A stretch of DNA of 64,000 bases, from NCBI GenBank assembly GCA_902597095.1, contig CACJWK010000008.1, positions 1-64,000 on the forward strand, in the 5' to 3' direction. Source of the DNA: an uncultured Pseudohongiella sp. (lineage in GTDB: Bacteria > Pseudomonadota > Gammaproteobacteria > Pseudomonadales > Pseudohongiellaceae). The position numbers and the translations under genes were made by a program. Positions within the stretch are counted from its first letter, which is position 1. Each line of letters opens with the position of its first letter. Below are positions 1-10,283 of this stretch, piece by piece. The notes beneath the pieces were generated by a model. It ran no database searches, was not told the DNA's origin, and worked only from the letters and a program-made list of their open reading frames with translations.

Positions 1-1621
1 CTTTGTCAGGGCCGGAGCTGCTCTGACTGAGTCGGAGCAGGACAGAATGCGGGAGATCAACGCCGAGATGGCGACCCTGCAGACGCAGTTCAGCCAGAAT
101 GTCCTGAGTGAAGTCAATGATCTGGCAATCGTTGTCGATTCTGAAGAAGAAATGGCGGGGTTGGATGAAGCATTGAAGCAGGCAGCCAGTGAGGAAGCTG
201 CTGAACGCGACCTTCCGGGAAAGTACGTGATCCCTTTGCTGAATACCAGTGGTCAGCCGGCCCTGGCCAGCCTGCAGAACAGGGGTATCCGCCAACGGAT
301 TTATGAAACGTCTTTGTCCCGTGGCAGCCGGGGAGGGGATTTTGATAACCGGGAGGTTCTCTCAAAAGTTCTGAGTCTCAGAGCAGAGCGCTCGGCATTG
401 CTGGGGTTCGAAAATCACGCTGAGTTTATCCTGGCCAATCAAACCGCTCAGACCGTGGAGGCGGTTAATCAGAGGCTGGCTGAGCTTGCAGCGCCAGCTG
501 TGGTCAATGTGAGACGCGAGGCGAATGATCTTCAGGCTTTAATTGAGTCGGAGGGGAATGACTTTCAGCTTGCCGCGTGGGACTGGGATTTCTACACGGA
601 AAAATTGCGGGCGGAGCGGTTTAATTTCGACGCCAATCAGCTGCGGCCGTATTTTGAGCTGGATAATGTCCTTACTCGTGGCGTCTTCTTCGCGGCAGAA
701 CGGCTGTTCGGGATCCGCTTCGAAGAGCGTGACGAACTGCCTGTTTACCAGGAGGATGTCAGGGTCTTTGAGGTGATTGACGTCAACGGCTCAACGCTAG
801 GGATGTTCATCGCAGATTTCTATGCAAGGCCCAGCAAACGGGGTGGGGCCTGGATGAATTCCTATGTTTCGCAAAGTGCGCTGATGGGAACTTCACCGGT
901 GGTGGCTAACCATCTAAACATTACGAAGCCACCCGCTGGTGAACCAACTCTGCTCACCTTCGATGAAGTAACCACGTTGTTCCACGAATTTGGACATGCT
1001 CTGCACGGTCTGTTTTCACAAGTAGAGTATCCCTATTTCTCCGGAACAAGTGTCCCTCGTGACTTTGTCGAATATCCGAGCCAGGTCAATGAAATGTGGG
1101 CTACCTGGCCGGAGGTGCTTGAGAATTACGCTGTGCACTATGAAACGGGTGAAGCCATGCCGCATGAGTTGCTGAACAAGGTGTTATCGACTCAAACCTT
1201 CAACCAGGGCTTTGCTACGACCGAGTATCTGGCAGCCTCCATCGTTGATCAGGCTCTGCATCAACTGACTGCAAATGAAGTGCCGTCGTCCGAACGGATT
1301 ATGGATTTTGAGGTCCAGGCTCTGGAGGCTGCCGGTATTCAGGTTGATGAAGTCCCTCCTCGCTATCGCGCAACCTATTTCTCACATATTATCGGGGGGT
1401 ACTCGGCGGGCTATTATTCCTACATCTGGAGCGAGGTGCTGGACGCGGACACCGTGGAGTGGTTTCGCGAAAATGGCGGACTACGACGCGAAAATGGTGG
1501 CCATTTCAGACAGTCGTTGCTCTCGAAAGGGGGCAGCAGTGACGCCATGGGTCTGTACCGAGACTTCAGGGGGCGGGACGCACAAATCCTGCCGCTGCTT
1601 GAGCGTCGAGGCCTCAATTAG
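1..1621 (+). CDS. M3 family metallopeptidase (oligopeptidase A / Dcp-like), 5' truncated by window edge
   Basis: C-terminal part of a zinc metallopeptidase of the thimet-oligopeptidase (M3) family, which cleaves short peptides. The frame is open from the first bases, and the residues read there (FVRAGAALTESEQDRM) match the family, so the true start lies left of the window. The HEFGH zinc motif is encoded at 983-997, followed by the downstream conserved segment VEYPSQVNEMWA that carries the third ligand region. The C-terminus (WFRENGG...SKGGS) is typical of the family. No signal peptide can be judged because the N-terminus is absent. The stop overlaps the 3' end of convergent holA by 8 bases. 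Whether it is the cytoplasmic oligopeptidase or an exported dipeptidyl carboxypeptidase cannot be decided here. Confidence 0.93.
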   Translation, partial: FVRAGAALTESEQDRMREINAEMATLQTQFSQNVLSEVNDLAIVVDSEEEMAGLDEALKQAASEEAAERDLPGKYVIPLLNTSGQPALASLQNRGIRQRIYETSLSRGSRGGDFDNREVLSKVLSLRAERSALLGFENHAEFILANQTAQTVEAVNQRLAELAAPAVVNVRREANDLQALIESEGNDFQLAAWDWDFYTEKLRAERFNFDANQLRPYFELDNVLTRGVFFAAERLFGIRFEERDELPVYQEDVRVFEVIDVNGSTLGMFIADFYARPSKRGGAWMNSYVSQSALMGTSPVVANHLNITKPPAGEPTLLTFDEVTTLFHEFGHALHGLFSQVEYPYFSGTSVPRDFVEYPSQVNEMWATWPEVLENYAVHYETGEAMPHELLNKVLSTQTFNQGFATTEYLAASIVDQALHQLTANEVPSSERIMDFEVQALEAAGIQVDEVPPRYRATYFSHIIGGYSAGYYSYIWSEVLDADTVEWFRENGGLRRENGGHFRQSLLSKGGSSDAMGLYRDFRGRDAQILPLLERRGLN

Positions 1622-2666
1622 ATACGACTAGGTGCCCAGTCGCGGTACTAACCCGGCTGCCGCTGAGGCGAATCAGCAGCATACTGAGTTCATCCCAGGG
1701 GTTGGCCGGGCTCATGCCCTTGCAGGCCTGATCGACCAGACGGGCTTGCTCCAGCAGTTCCCAGATGAGGGCGCTAGACAGTCTTGAGATTGCTGCTCTG
1801 ACTGTCTGCTTGCGGTTGAAGAATATACGGGCGGTTTGCATGATTGCTGTAAGAGGCTGACCGTTTTCCCGTTTCTCTACCATTGGTTGTAATGTTCTGA
1901 GTTCCCGCGTCACTGCCCCGAGGATAACAAGGGGATAAACATCCTCAGCCTGCAAACCATCCAGAATTTTCTGAGTACGTGCCAGATCTCCCATTAAAGC
2001 TGCGTCTACCAGTTGATAGGCATTGTAGCGAGAGTTATCTGCTACGACTTGCATGACAGTTTGCGCGTCTAGTTTGATCGTGGTGTCGGGTCCGGCCAGC
2101 AGTTTGAATTTTTCGATTTCCTGCACGGCTGCGAGCAGGTTGCCCTCGATACGATCAATCAATATCTGGAGGGCGTCCGGTTCCGGATGGATATTCGCCT
2201 GCAACATCCTTGACTCCAGCCATCTCGGTAGATTTTCACGGTCTATTGGCCATATCTGAACCACTACTGACCTCGATTCGATTGATTTGAACCATTTCGT
2301 CTGCATGACGCTGGACTCAAGTTTCGGGCTGCTGATTAAAATGACCAGATCGCTATTGTCGGTCTCGAGAAAATCTGCCAGCGCAAGCTTTCCCTCATCT
2401 TCAAGTTTAGGTTGCTGCAAACGGAGTTCGATGATTTTACGTTCAGCAAAAAGAGAGAGGTTGCCGGTAGACTGTCTGAACCGCTCCCAGTTGAAATTCC
2501 GTTCGACGGTGTGGATTTCTCTGTCGGCAAAACCGGCGTCGCGGTGATACCGTCGAACCTGATCGACGGCTTCCTGTAGCAGTAAGGGCTCGTCGCCGCT
2601 CAACCAGTAAATTGGATGTGCGTCGGCCTTCAGTGTTCTGGCCAGTTGCTCAGTCTTGATCTTCAT
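1614..2666 (-). CDS. holA: DNA polymerase III subunit delta
   Basis: Delta subunit of the clamp-loader complex that opens and loads the beta sliding clamp in replication. The 350-residue length fits HolA (about 340). The N-terminal sequence (QLARTLKADAHPIYWLSGDEPLLLQEAVDQVR) is the typical delta-subunit start, followed by a degenerate AAA-like fold without a Walker A motif and a helical C-terminal collar domain. The start ATG overlaps the lptE stop by 4 bases (ATGA), implying translational coupling. The order leuS-lptE-holA is conserved in gammaproteobacteria, which supports the call. The 3' end overlaps the convergent peptidase gene by 8 bases. Confidence 0.95.
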   Translation of the reverse strand: MKIKTEQLARTLKADAHPIYWLSGDEPLLLQEAVDQVRRYHRDAGFADREIHTVERNFNWERFRQSTGNLSLFAERKIIELRLQQPKLEDEGKLALADFLETDNSDLVILISSPKLESSVMQTKWFKSIESRSVVVQIWPIDRENLPRWLESRMLQANIHPEPDALQILIDRIEGNLLAAVQEIEKFKLLAGPDTTIKLDAQTVMQVVADNSRYNAYQLVDAALMGDLARTQKILDGLQAEDVYPLVILGAVTRELRTLQPMVEKRENGQPLTAIMQTARIFFNRKQTVRAAISRLSSALIWELLEQARLVDQACKGMSPANPWDELSMLLIRLSGSRVSTATGHLVVSN

Positions 2667-3157
2667 TCGGCGGCTGATTCTAATCGACGCATCAGTTGAT
2701 TAACCAGTTCTTGCCGAAGCTCATTGGCAATTATCCGGGCCTCTTCCTGATTGCCGGCAATATTCTCAATATCCTGAAAGTAAGTTCTGACAACGGTGAG
2801 CGTCTCGTTGAGGATTGACGGCTTTCCGCCGACTGTCAGTGCGATGTCGACGCTGAGTCTAAGTTCAACCTGTGAGGCGCGAGCTCTCGGATTGATCGAT
2901 ACCGGTCGGGTTAAAATCTGTTCATTGCTTACCTTTAGGGTCGGGGCAGTTTTAAGCTGCTGAGACGACAGTGAGACGCCTGCGGCTCGCAGGCTGCGCT
3001 GAAGAAGGGCAGACAATTCACTTTGCGTTTGCGCCAGCTCAAGGTTCAGATTGTCAAAGCTCGATACAATCGCGTCATTGCCACGCAGAGTGAATCCGCA
3101 GGCCTGTACGGAAAGGGCGAGGACCAAGAGGAGTAATCTCAGAGCTGTATTGCGCAT
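2663..3157 (-). CDS. lptE: LPS-assembly lipoprotein LptE
   Basis: Outer-membrane lipoprotein that plugs the LptD barrel and helps insert lipopolysaccharide into the outer leaflet. The 164-residue product starts with a lipoprotein signal peptide ending LSVQAC, so the mature protein begins at Cys20, followed by GFTLRG, a signature of the LptE N-terminus. It lies 2 bases after the leuS stop and overlaps holA by 4 bases, so the three genes form one transcription unit. The C-terminal part (MRRLESAAE) has the arginine-rich end common to the family. Its place between leuS and holA is the same as in Pseudomonas and E. coli. Confidence 0.93.
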   Translation of the reverse strand: MRNTALRLLLLVLALSVQACGFTLRGNDAIVSSFDNLNLELAQTQSELSALLQRSLRAAGVSLSSQQLKTAPTLKVSNEQILTRPVSINPRARASQVELRLSVDIALTVGGKPSILNETLTVVRTYFQDIENIAGNQEEARIIANELRQELVNQLMRRLESAAE

Positions 3158-3159
3158 CG

Positions 3160-5643
3160 CTAGCCTATAACGATATTAACGAGTTTCCCCGGGACAACGA
3201 TAACCTTTCGTACCGATCCTTCGCTGACAAAGCGCTGTATGATCTCATCCTCAAGAGCCAGCTTTTCGAGCTCGTCCCTGGTGATATCCCGGGAGACTTC
3301 AATTTTGCTGCGCAGTTTGCCGTTTACCTGCAGCACGATCAGCATACTGTCCTGAACAAGGGCGCTTTCCGCCACTTCGGGCCACCGGGCGCTCATAACC
3401 GCGCCTTCGTGTCCGAGTCGCTGCCAGGCGACATGGCAGAAATGAGGAACAATCGGAGCCAGCATCAGAACGCTGAATTCCAGAGCTTCCTGCACAACGA
3501 TGTGATCTGTTTCACCCCGGTGATTTTCGGCAAATTTTGAAACCGCGTTCAGTAATTCCATCGTGGCGGCAATCGCAGTGTTGAAGGTGTGCCGTCTTTG
3601 ATAATCGTCAGTAACTTTGGCCAGTGTCTGATGGCTTTTCAGTCGTAACTTCTTCTGCTCGGGGGACAGCGTCAAGTTGTTCATCTCTGGCAGGGCCAGT
3701 GCTTCGTGTTCCGCAAGCTGCTTCCAGAAGCGTTTCAGGAAACGATAACTGCCTTCCACGCCGCTGTCAGACCAGTCGAGAGACTGATCCGGGGCTGATG
3801 CGAACATGGTGAACATCCTCACCGTGTCTGCGCCGTAGCGATCTATCAGGGACATCGGATCAACAGTGTTACCTTTCGATTTCGACATCTTGGCACCGTC
3901 TTTCAGGACCATACCCTGTGTCAGCAAACGGGCAAAGGGTTCATCGCTGGTGACCAGGCCTTCGTCCCGCAGTAACTTATGGTAGAAGCGGGCGTACAGC
4001 AGATGAAGAATGGCGTGCTCGATACCTCCGATATACTGATCCACCGGGAGCCAGTAGTTGGCTCTGGCATCAAGCATGGAATTATTCTGATCTTTGCAGG
4101 CAAACCGCGCAAAATACCAGGATGATTCCATGAAGGTGTCAAAAGTGTCAGTCTCCCGTCTGGCTGCAGCGCCGCAGGAGGGGCACTCTGTCTCGTAGAA
4201 CTCAGCCATTTTGCCGAGAGGTGAGCCGGATTCATCGATTTCAATGTCTTCGGGTAACAAAACGGGCAGCTCGGACTCGGGAACCGGCACTGCGCCGCAG
4301 GCGTCACAGTTGATCATTGGAATCGGTGCTCCCCAATACCGCTGGCGGGAAACTCCCCAGTCACGCAAACGGAAGTTGACGGTTTTCTCGCCGCGTCCTC
4401 GCTCCGTCAGATAGGCCGCGATTGCGTCGAATGCTTCGGTGGAGGTCAGGCCATTGAACTGGCCGGAATTGATCAGCCTGCCTCTTTCAACAAAAGCTTC
4501 CCGGCTCAGGTCACAGATCAGCTCATCGGATATCGGCTCTACGACCTGCACGATCTCAAGGCCATATTTTGTGGCAAAGTCCCAGTCCCGCTGGTCATGT
4601 CCGGGCACAGCCATCACTGCGCCAGAGCCGTAACTCATGAGGACAAAATTGGCGGTATAGATAGGTACGCTATCACCGCTGATCGGGTGGATGGCTTTCA
4701 GTCCGGTATCCATCCCGAGTTTTTCCATGGTTGCCATTTCCGCTTCTGCAACCTTGGTCTGATTTTGTTCTGCGATGAATTGAGCCAGCTCGCTGTTTGT
4801 CTCGGCAGCTTTTCTGGCAACAGGGTGCTGGGGAGCCACCGCAACATAGGTGACGCCCATAAGGGTGTCAGGACGGGTGGTGTAGACTGAGAGACACCTG
4901 AGTGATTCATCTGTTTCATCCGCCACCTCGAAATCCAGGTTGACACCCTCAGATCTGCCGATCCAGTTGCTTTGCATGATCTTGACTTTTTCTGGCCAGC
5001 CATCCAGCTTGTCTAGATCGTCGAGTAGCTCCTGCGCCATGGCGGTGATTTTTAAAAACCATTGAGGAATATTGCGTCGCTCGACCAGAGCACCCGAGCG
5101 CCAGCCTCTCCCGTCAACGACCTGTTCATTGGCAAGCACTGTCTGGTCGAGCGGATCCCAGTTAACCTCGGCTTCCTTTTTATACACCAGCCCTTTAGCG
5201 AACAGGCGGGTAAAAAACCACTGCTCCCATTTGTAATAATCACGGTGGCAGGTTGCCAATTCCCTTCCCCAGTCATAGGCATAACCTAATTTCTGGAGTT
5301 GGTCTCGCATGTAATCTATGTTGCTGTAAGTCCAGCTGGCAGGCGGGACCTTGTTCTGCATGGCCGCATTCTCTGCCGGCAGTCCGAACGCGTCCCAGCC
5401 CATGGGTTGCAGGACATTTTTGCCCAGCATGCGCTGAAAGCGGGAGATAGCGTCTCCGATGGTGTAGTTGCGCACGTGCCCCATGTGCAGATGGCCGCTA
5501 GGGTAGGGGAACATAGACAGGCAGTAGAATTTCTCTTTGTCAGGATCTTCCGTGGCTTCGAAAGAGCTGTGGGCGTCCCAGTAGGCTTGAGCCTCAGTTT
5601 CCACCTGCTGTGGCTTGTAGGCAAACATGTCGTCGTTGGTCAT
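3160..5643 (-). CDS. leuS: Leucyl-tRNA synthetase
   Basis: Charges tRNA-Leu with leucine in the cytoplasm; class I synthetase. The 827 residues are slightly short of the E. coli enzyme (860). The HIGH-type motif is HLHMGH at residues 51-56 and the KMSKS loop lies near residue 586. The CP1 editing domain sits between them, with a TTRPDTLMG threonine-rich editing segment. The C-terminal part ends in an [18 protein letters not shown] motif, the LeuS-specific C-terminal domain. It is followed almost directly by lptE. The 122-base gap upstream, before corC, is where lnt stands in related genomes. Confidence 0.97.
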   Translation of the reverse strand: MTNDDMFAYKPQQVETEAQAYWDAHSSFEATEDPDKEKFYCLSMFPYPSGHLHMGHVRNYTIGDAISRFQRMLGKNVLQPMGWDAFGLPAENAAMQNKVPPASWTYSNIDYMRDQLQKLGYAYDWGRELATCHRDYYKWEQWFFTRLFAKGLVYKKEAEVNWDPLDQTVLANEQVVDGRGWRSGALVERRNIPQWFLKITAMAQELLDDLDKLDGWPEKVKIMQSNWIGRSEGVNLDFEVADETDESLRCLSVYTTRPDTLMGVTYVAVAPQHPVARKAAETNSELAQFIAEQNQTKVAEAEMATMEKLGMDTGLKAIHPISGDSVPIYTANFVLMSYGSGAVMAVPGHDQRDWDFATKYGLEIVQVVEPISDELICDLSREAFVERGRLINSGQFNGLTSTEAFDAIAAYLTERGRGEKTVNFRLRDWGVSRQRYWGAPIPMINCDACGAVPVPESELPVLLPEDIEIDESGSPLGKMAEFYETECPSCGAAARRETDTFDTFMESSWYFARFACKDQNNSMLDARANYWLPVDQYIGGIEHAILHLLYARFYHKLLRDEGLVTSDEPFARLLTQGMVLKDGAKMSKSKGNTVDPMSLIDRYGADTVRMFTMFASAPDQSLDWSDSGVEGSYRFLKRFWKQLAEHEALALPEMNNLTLSPEQKKLRLKSHQTLAKVTDDYQRRHTFNTAIAATMELLNAVSKFAENHRGETDHIVVQEALEFSVLMLAPIVPHFCHVAWQRLGHEGAVMSARWPEVAESALVQDSMLIVLQVNGKLRSKIEVSRDITRDELEKLALEDEIIQRFVSEGSVRKVIVVPGKLVNIVIG

Positions 5644-5765
5644 GGATCAAACTTCTGTGTTCATGGGCGACTCCGGCGCCCTGTTTCGGTGTGCGCAAGC
5701 ATACCGCAGGGCTCGGGCGGCAGGTAGTCTTGGCGCTAAATTTCTGGCAAAACGGGCGCTGCCCT

Positions 5766-6644
5766 CTAAGCCGGTGACTGAGAGCCTGAGTCTGAATCTA
5801 GCAGGGTGTTGGTGTTAACTTTGAGTAGTTTAATCTGACGACTGTCGGCATTGAGTACCGTTACCTGCAAAGAGCCTAATATCACGGATTCGCTGCGTTC
5901 AGGGATGCGACCGAACTGTTGCAAGATCAGCCCCCCAAGCGTAGTGAATTCCTGATCACTGAACTCAGTACCAAAATAGTCATTGAATTCATCGAGCGGA
6001 GTCAGTGCCTTCACGATGTAATTGGTCTCGTCAAACTTTTTGATGTAGCTGTCGTCATCGACATCGAATTCATCCTCGATCTCACCGACGATCTGCTCAA
6101 GGACATCTTCAATCGTCACCGCGCCGCAAACACTGCCATATTCATCAATCACGATGGCCATGTGTTGTCGCGTTTCACGGAACTCTTTAAGCAGCACGTT
6201 CAGTCTCTTACTTTCCGGGACAAAGGTTGCGGGGCGGACGAGATCCTTGATGTCGAAACGGTCCTGACTGTCAGTCAATAACAGAGGAAGTAAATCCTTC
6301 GCGAGCAAAATGCCCATCACGTTGTCTACGTTTTCCCCAACTACTGGGAAGCGTGAATGCGAGGCTTTGGTGACCAGTTCGACAATATCACTCAGAGTAA
6401 GATCGGCCGGTACAGTCACAACCTGCGATCGGGGAATCATGATGTCACGCACCTGCATGCTGGAAACCTGCAGTGCGCCTTCGATTATGCCGAGTGCATC
6501 AGCGTCCAGAACCTGATCTTGCTCTGCGTTGCGCAGTAACTCGAGCAGACTCTTTTTGTCAGTGGGTTCGTCAGAAAAAACTTGCGCGATTTTATCGATC
6601 CAGGACCGAGGTCTCGGATCGATGCTAGATTGGTCGTCTGTCAT
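5766..6644 (-). CDS. corC: CorC/HlyC family CBS-domain protein
   Basis: Cytoplasmic CBS-pair protein of the CorC family, historically linked to Mg2+/Co2+ efflux. The 292-residue product has an N-terminal acidic region, a CBS pair (about residues 65-185, including MQVRDIMIPRSQV and HMAIVIDEYGSVCGAVTIEDVLEQIVGEI), then the CorC_HlyC (transporter-associated) domain with LGGLILQQFGRIPERSE. It has no DUF21 membrane domain, so it is the short soluble CorC form. It follows ybeY by 40 bases in the conserved ybeZ-ybeY-corC order. Lnt, which normally follows, is not present. Confidence 0.92.
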   Translation of the reverse strand: MTDDQSSIDPRPRSWIDKIAQVFSDEPTDKKSLLELLRNAEQDQVLDADALGIIEGALQVSSMQVRDIMIPRSQVVTVPADLTLSDIVELVTKASHSRFPVVGENVDNVMGILLAKDLLPLLLTDSQDRFDIKDLVRPATFVPESKRLNVLLKEFRETRQHMAIVIDEYGSVCGAVTIEDVLEQIVGEIEDEFDVDDDSYIKKFDETNYIVKALTPLDEFNDYFGTEFSDQEFTTLGGLILQQFGRIPERSESVILGSLQVTVLNADSRQIKLLKVNTNTLLDSDSGSQSPA

Positions 6645-6684
6645 GAACGGGCGGCTAACAGCCTCCTTCGGATGGCGGTATGAA

Positions 6685-7158
6685 TTACACTAACAAATAC
6701 GGATTACTAATTCCAAGCTTTTTCAAGCATTCAATTTCAAGCGCTTCCATGGTGGCGCTTTCGCTTTCGGTTGTATGGTCGTAGCCAATGAGGTGATAGA
6801 ACCCATGGACAAGCATATGGGTCCAGTGATCTTCTACGGTTTTCAATTGTTCTCGTGACTCTGCTTCAACAACAACCGGACAGATCACAATGTCTCCAAG
6901 GGGCTCCGAGGTGAGGTTTGCCCTGAGAGATTCAGGCAAGTCAGCACGGAAGGAAAGCACATTGGTCGAGGCGTTTTTCTCCCGATATCTGAGATTTAGG
7001 GTCCTGGACTCCTCGGCGTCGACAAAGCGCAGGCTGACGGTGACATCATGATCTAAGCCGGCCGCCTTACAGGCTGTCGCCAGAACACGAAGGCAGAAGT
7101 CAAAATCGGGAGACCAGTGATCCGGGCAGGCATCATCGAGCTCAATGGTCGCTGTCAT
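6685..7158 (-). CDS. ybeY: Endoribonuclease / rRNA maturation factor YbeY
   Basis: Zinc-dependent RNase involved in 16S rRNA 3' end maturation and 70S ribosome quality control. With the ATG at 7158 the protein has 157 residues, the family norm (about 155). The metal site HGFYHLIGYDH gives His118, His122 and His128. A longer reading from 7257 is open but would add 33 residues encoded inside ybeZ and is unlikely. The chosen start overlaps the ybeZ stop by 17 bases, suggesting coupled translation. It is part of the miaB-ybeZ-ybeY-corC transcription unit. Confidence 0.95.
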   Translation of the reverse strand: MTATIELDDACPDHWSPDFDFCLRVLATACKAAGLDHDVTVSLRFVDAEESRTLNLRYREKNASTNVLSFRADLPESLRANLTSEPLGDIVICPVVVEAESREQLKTVEDHWTHMLVHGFYHLIGYDHTTESESATMEALEIECLKKLGISNPYLLV

Positions 7159-8167
7159 GTTTGCCGCTGCTGTTCGGGTGCGAAATGGGTGTGACTGATT
7201 TATCGTCGAAAGCGTCATAGGCTTCAACGATTCGCTGAACGAGTCGGTGTCTGACAACGTCCTGAGAGCTGAAGTGGGCGAATCCGATCCCGTCGACGTT
7301 TTTCAATACCTGGCTGACGTGGACCAGTCCGGAGCGTTCGCCTTTCGGTAAATCAATTTGGGTGACATCCCCGGTGATGACTGCTGTTGAGCCAAACCCG
7401 ATTCGGGTGAGAAACATTTTCATCTGAGCGGTTGTGGTGTTCTGGCTCTCGTCGAGAATGATAAAAGAATTATTCAGCGTTCTGCCTCGCATGTAGGCCA
7501 GAGGTGCCACTTCAATCACGTTTTTTTCAATAAGACGCCCGACCCGTTCGAATCCCAGCATCTCGTACAGGGCATCATAGAGCGGTCTCAGGTACGGATC
7601 TATTTTTTGCGACAGGTCACCGGGCAGAAAGCCTAATTTTTCTCCCGCTTCTACGGCTGGTCGGACCAGCAGAATGCGGTTGATTCTTTCTTTGGTGAGT
7701 GCCTCAACTGCGCAGGCAACCGCGAGATAGGTCTTGCCAGTGCCGGCGGGCCCGATACCAAAATTGATGTCGTGGCGCCAGATGTTCCTTACATAATCCC
7801 GCTGATGTTTGCTGCGGGGTTTGATGCTGCCTTTGGGGGTGCTGATCAGTGCAGAGGGCTCTGCGGCGCGATCGCTCTCAGTTTCAGCGGATCCGTTATT
7901 CAGGAATTCTTGCATGGCTAAGTGAATCTGGTTCGGGCTCAGGAGTTTTTCATTTTCGGTCGCTCGATAGAGCATTTCAAGCAGCTCGCAACCACTGGCA
8001 ACTGCCTGTTCATCCCCATAAAGCTGAAATATATTGCCCCGCTGACGGATCTTTAACTGTAATCCTAGTTCAATCTGCTGGATATGCTCGTTAAGCCTCC
8101 CGCATAGGTTGGACAGACGTTGGGCGCTGTCAGGGAGCAGGGTTAGGTTAATGAAATGACTGGCCAT
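7142..8167 (-). CDS. ybeZ: PhoH-like ATPase YbeZ
   Basis: PhoH-family P-loop ATPase that partners YbeY in rRNA processing. The start at 8167 gives 341 residues (MASHFINLTLLPDSAQ) and matches family N-termini; the frame is open 34 codons further up, but that part has no homology I recognise. The Walker A motif GPAGTGKT is at residues 139-146 and a Walker B-like LDESQN follows. An N-terminal RNA-binding-like region precedes the ATPase. I see no clear Shine-Dalgarno sequence before 8167. The second PhoH protein of the window (56809-58224) has an added PIN domain and is a different subfamily. Confidence 0.93.
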   Translation of the reverse strand: MASHFINLTLLPDSAQRLSNLCGRLNEHIQQIELGLQLKIRQRGNIFQLYGDEQAVASGCELLEMLYRATENEKLLSPNQIHLAMQEFLNNGSAETESDRAAEPSALISTPKGSIKPRSKHQRDYVRNIWRHDINFGIGPAGTGKTYLAVACAVEALTKERINRILLVRPAVEAGEKLGFLPGDLSQKIDPYLRPLYDALYEMLGFERVGRLIEKNVIEVAPLAYMRGRTLNNSFIILDESQNTTTAQMKMFLTRIGFGSTAVITGDVTQIDLPKGERSGLVHVSQVLKNVDGIGFAHFSSQDVVRHRLVQRIVEAYDAFDDKSVTPISHPNSSGKHDSDH

Positions 8168-8231
8168 GATAGTAAGACAAAGAGGAGGCAGAATCTGCCC
8201 TGCCGGCTTTATGGTTGCTGCGTTCGCTTGC

Positions 8232-9617
8232 TCAGACGGGGTTCCCCAACAAAGAGTTCGGAAGTGCATCAGTAATCTCTATCCTGGCAAATTGTCCAAT
8301 CAAGGAATGGTCATCGCAACGGAAGTTTACTACCCGGTTATTTTCTGTTCGACCCTGCAGCGCGCCCGGGTCTTTCTTCGAGATGCCGGTAATCAGTACT
8401 GACTCTACCCTGCCTACCATCGCCTCACTGATCGCGCTGGCTTGGGAGACGATTTGCGATTGCAGAGTAGCCAGGCGATGTTTTTTCTCCTGCTCACTGG
8501 TGGGGTCCGGAAGTTCGGCGGCGGGTGTCCCCGGACGGGCGCTGTAAATAAAGCTGAATGATGTGTCGTAGCCGACATCAATAATCAGCTTCATGGTGTC
8601 CTCAAAGTCGGCGTTTGTTTCTCCGGGAAAGCCGACAATAAAGTCAGATGACAGGCTTATCCCCGGCCGATTCGCTTTGATCTTGCGTATTAATGACCGG
8701 TATTCCAGTGCAGTATGGCCGCGCTTCATGGCTGCCAGTATACGGTCAGACCCGCTCTGCACCGGCAGGTGCAAATGAGAGACCAGTTCCGGTATCTGTC
8801 TGTAAGCCTCTACCAGGTTCTGGTTAAATTCAACCGGGTGCGAAGTCGTGAATCGAATTCGGTCTATGCCCTCGATCGAAGCGATGTAATTGATCAACAA
8901 GGCCAGATCAGCGATCGTACCCTCATGAGACATTCCTCGGTAGGCGTTGACATTCTGTCCCAGCAGGTTGATTTCCCTGACACCTTGCTCTGCCAGGTGA
9001 ACCGCTTCTGCCAGCACATCGTCAAAGGGTCTGCTGACTTCTTCTCCTCGGGTATACGGGACAACACAGAAACTGCAGTACTTGCTGCAGCCTTCCATAA
9101 TGGTGAGAAAGGCATGACAGGCGCTCACTTCAGGTTCAGGTAAATGATCAAACTTTTCAACCTCCGGGAAACTGATGTCAACTACCGTTTCGCCTGACTG
9201 AGAGGCTTCGAGCATTTCCGGTAACTTGTGCAGTGTTTGCGGGCCGAATACCACATCGACGTAGGGCGCACGTTTACCGATCGCTTCTCCCTCCTGGCTG
9301 GCGACGCAACCGCCGACCGCGATGCGCACATTCGGATTCTGCTCTTTCAGCGTTCGCCAGCGTCCGAGCTGATGGAACACCTTCTCCTGTGCTTTTTCGC
9401 GGATAGAGCAAGTATTCAGCAGTAACACGTCAGCCTGTTCAGCCGTGTCCACCAGGACCGCGCCGTCGTTTTGCTTGAGCAAATCAAGCATTCTCGCGGA
9501 ATCATATTCATTCATCTGGCAGCCGTGAGTTTTGATGAACACGCGCTGCTGGCCTGCCTGCTTCGACTTTGCTGATTGCAGATTTTTCTCTGAACTCTCC
9601 ACTCTATCCTCGGCCAA
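8232..9617 (-). CDS. miaB: tRNA-2-methylthio-N6-isopentenyladenosine synthase MiaB
   Basis: Radical-SAM methylthiotransferase that modifies A37 of tRNAs reading UNN codons. The N-terminal UPF0004 domain carries cluster cysteines 33, 70 and 104. The radical-SAM motif is C177-x3-C181-x2-C184 ([16 protein letters not shown]), and the TRAM domain is at the C-terminus. There is no ATG upstream of the first conserved segment: candidate starts are TTG at 9617 or GTG at 9602, the latter preceded by GAGGATAGA, so translation probably starts at a non-ATG codon. It leads the ybeZ-ybeY-corC unit, as in Pseudomonas. Confidence 0.95.
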   Translation of the reverse strand: MAEDRVESSEKNLQSAKSKQAGQQRVFIKTHGCQMNEYDSARMLDLLKQNDGAVLVDTAEQADVLLLNTCSIREKAQEKVFHQLGRWRTLKEQNPNVRIAVGGCVASQEGEAIGKRAPYVDVVFGPQTLHKLPEMLEASQSGETVVDISFPEVEKFDHLPEPEVSACHAFLTIMEGCSKYCSFCVVPYTRGEEVSRPFDDVLAEAVHLAEQGVREINLLGQNVNAYRGMSHEGTIADLALLINYIASIEGIDRIRFTTSHPVEFNQNLVEAYRQIPELVSHLHLPVQSGSDRILAAMKRGHTALEYRSLIRKIKANRPGISLSSDFIVGFPGETNADFEDTMKLIIDVGYDTSFSFIYSARPGTPAAELPDPTSEQEKKHRLATLQSQIVSQASAISEAMVGRVESVLITGISKKDPGALQGRTENNRVVNFRCDDHSLIGQFARIEITDALPNSLLGNPV

Positions 9618-9905
9618 CTCGTTTCAATTGATGTGCTGATTGACTTCTATCCCAAAAGCACCGTTAATCGGGTGCTCTTGCGCTCAGTTCGGTACTGGAG
9701 TCGCGAGGTCGCGTCGGTCAACCTGCGTATGCGCAGTATAGCAGGTCCGAGGCGCCTTCTCAGTTGCTGCATCCCTTGAATTCTGCTGCTTGAACGCAAT
9801 ATATAGCACGCAAGGAGCCGGAAAACCTGGTTGTGCAGACCCCTGACGTGGTTTGCATCCGGTATCGTCTGCCGTCACCTTTGTTTCTCTAAGAGATTGA
9901 TTTAA

Positions 9906-10244
9906 ATGACTAATACGACAGAAATCTACAAGATAACGTTCCTCAACAAAGGCAAGGTGTACGAAATTTTTGTCAAACAGGTTTACCAGAGCGACCTATA
10001 CGGATTTATCGAAATAGAGGAATTTTTGTTCGATGAGCGCTCTCAGCTGGTGGTTGATCCCAGCGAGGAGAAACTGAAATCAGAGTTTACCGGCGTCAGG
10101 CGTAGCTTCATCCCGATGCAGGCGATCATCAGAATAGACGAAGTCGAAAAAACCGGTGTCGCCAAAATCTCCAGCGGCGATAAAATCACGCCGTTTCCGG
10201 TTTCCCTGGTCGGCAGTACCAAAAGCGATAACAATGATGCCTGA
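9906..10244 (+). CDS. DUF1820 family protein
   Basis: Small (112 aa) cytoplasmic protein of the DUF1820 family, whose function is unknown. The sequence MTNTTEIYKITFLNKGKVYEIFVKQVYQSD and the later RSFIPMQAIIRIDEVEK segment are characteristic. It is divergent from miaB, which is also its neighbour in Pseudomonas, so the context supports a real gene. It starts at an ATG preceded by AAGAGATTGATTTAA, a weak ribosome-binding site. No signal peptide or membrane segment is visible. The next gene, srkA, follows at 39 bases on the same strand and may be co-transcribed. Confidence 0.9.
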   Translation: MTNTTEIYKITFLNKGKVYEIFVKQVYQSDLYGFIEIEEFLFDERSQLVVDPSEEKLKSEFTGVRRSFIPMQAIIRIDEVEKTGVAKISSGDKITPFPVSLVGSTKSDNNDA

Positions 10245-10283
10245 ACCGGTAATGAAACGGCCCGGTTTCAACCTGAGTGACGG

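Noticed and set aside
1440-1500. Apparent short duplication GGCGGACTACGACGCGAAAATGGTGG at the peptidase end
   Set aside because: The encoded ENGGL.RENG is a normal conserved sequence of M3 peptidases.
9657-9676. AGCACC...GGTGCT hairpin between miaB and DUF1820
   Set aside because: Six-base stem with T-run only in the direction of miaB transcription, upstream of which no gene ends; likely chance.
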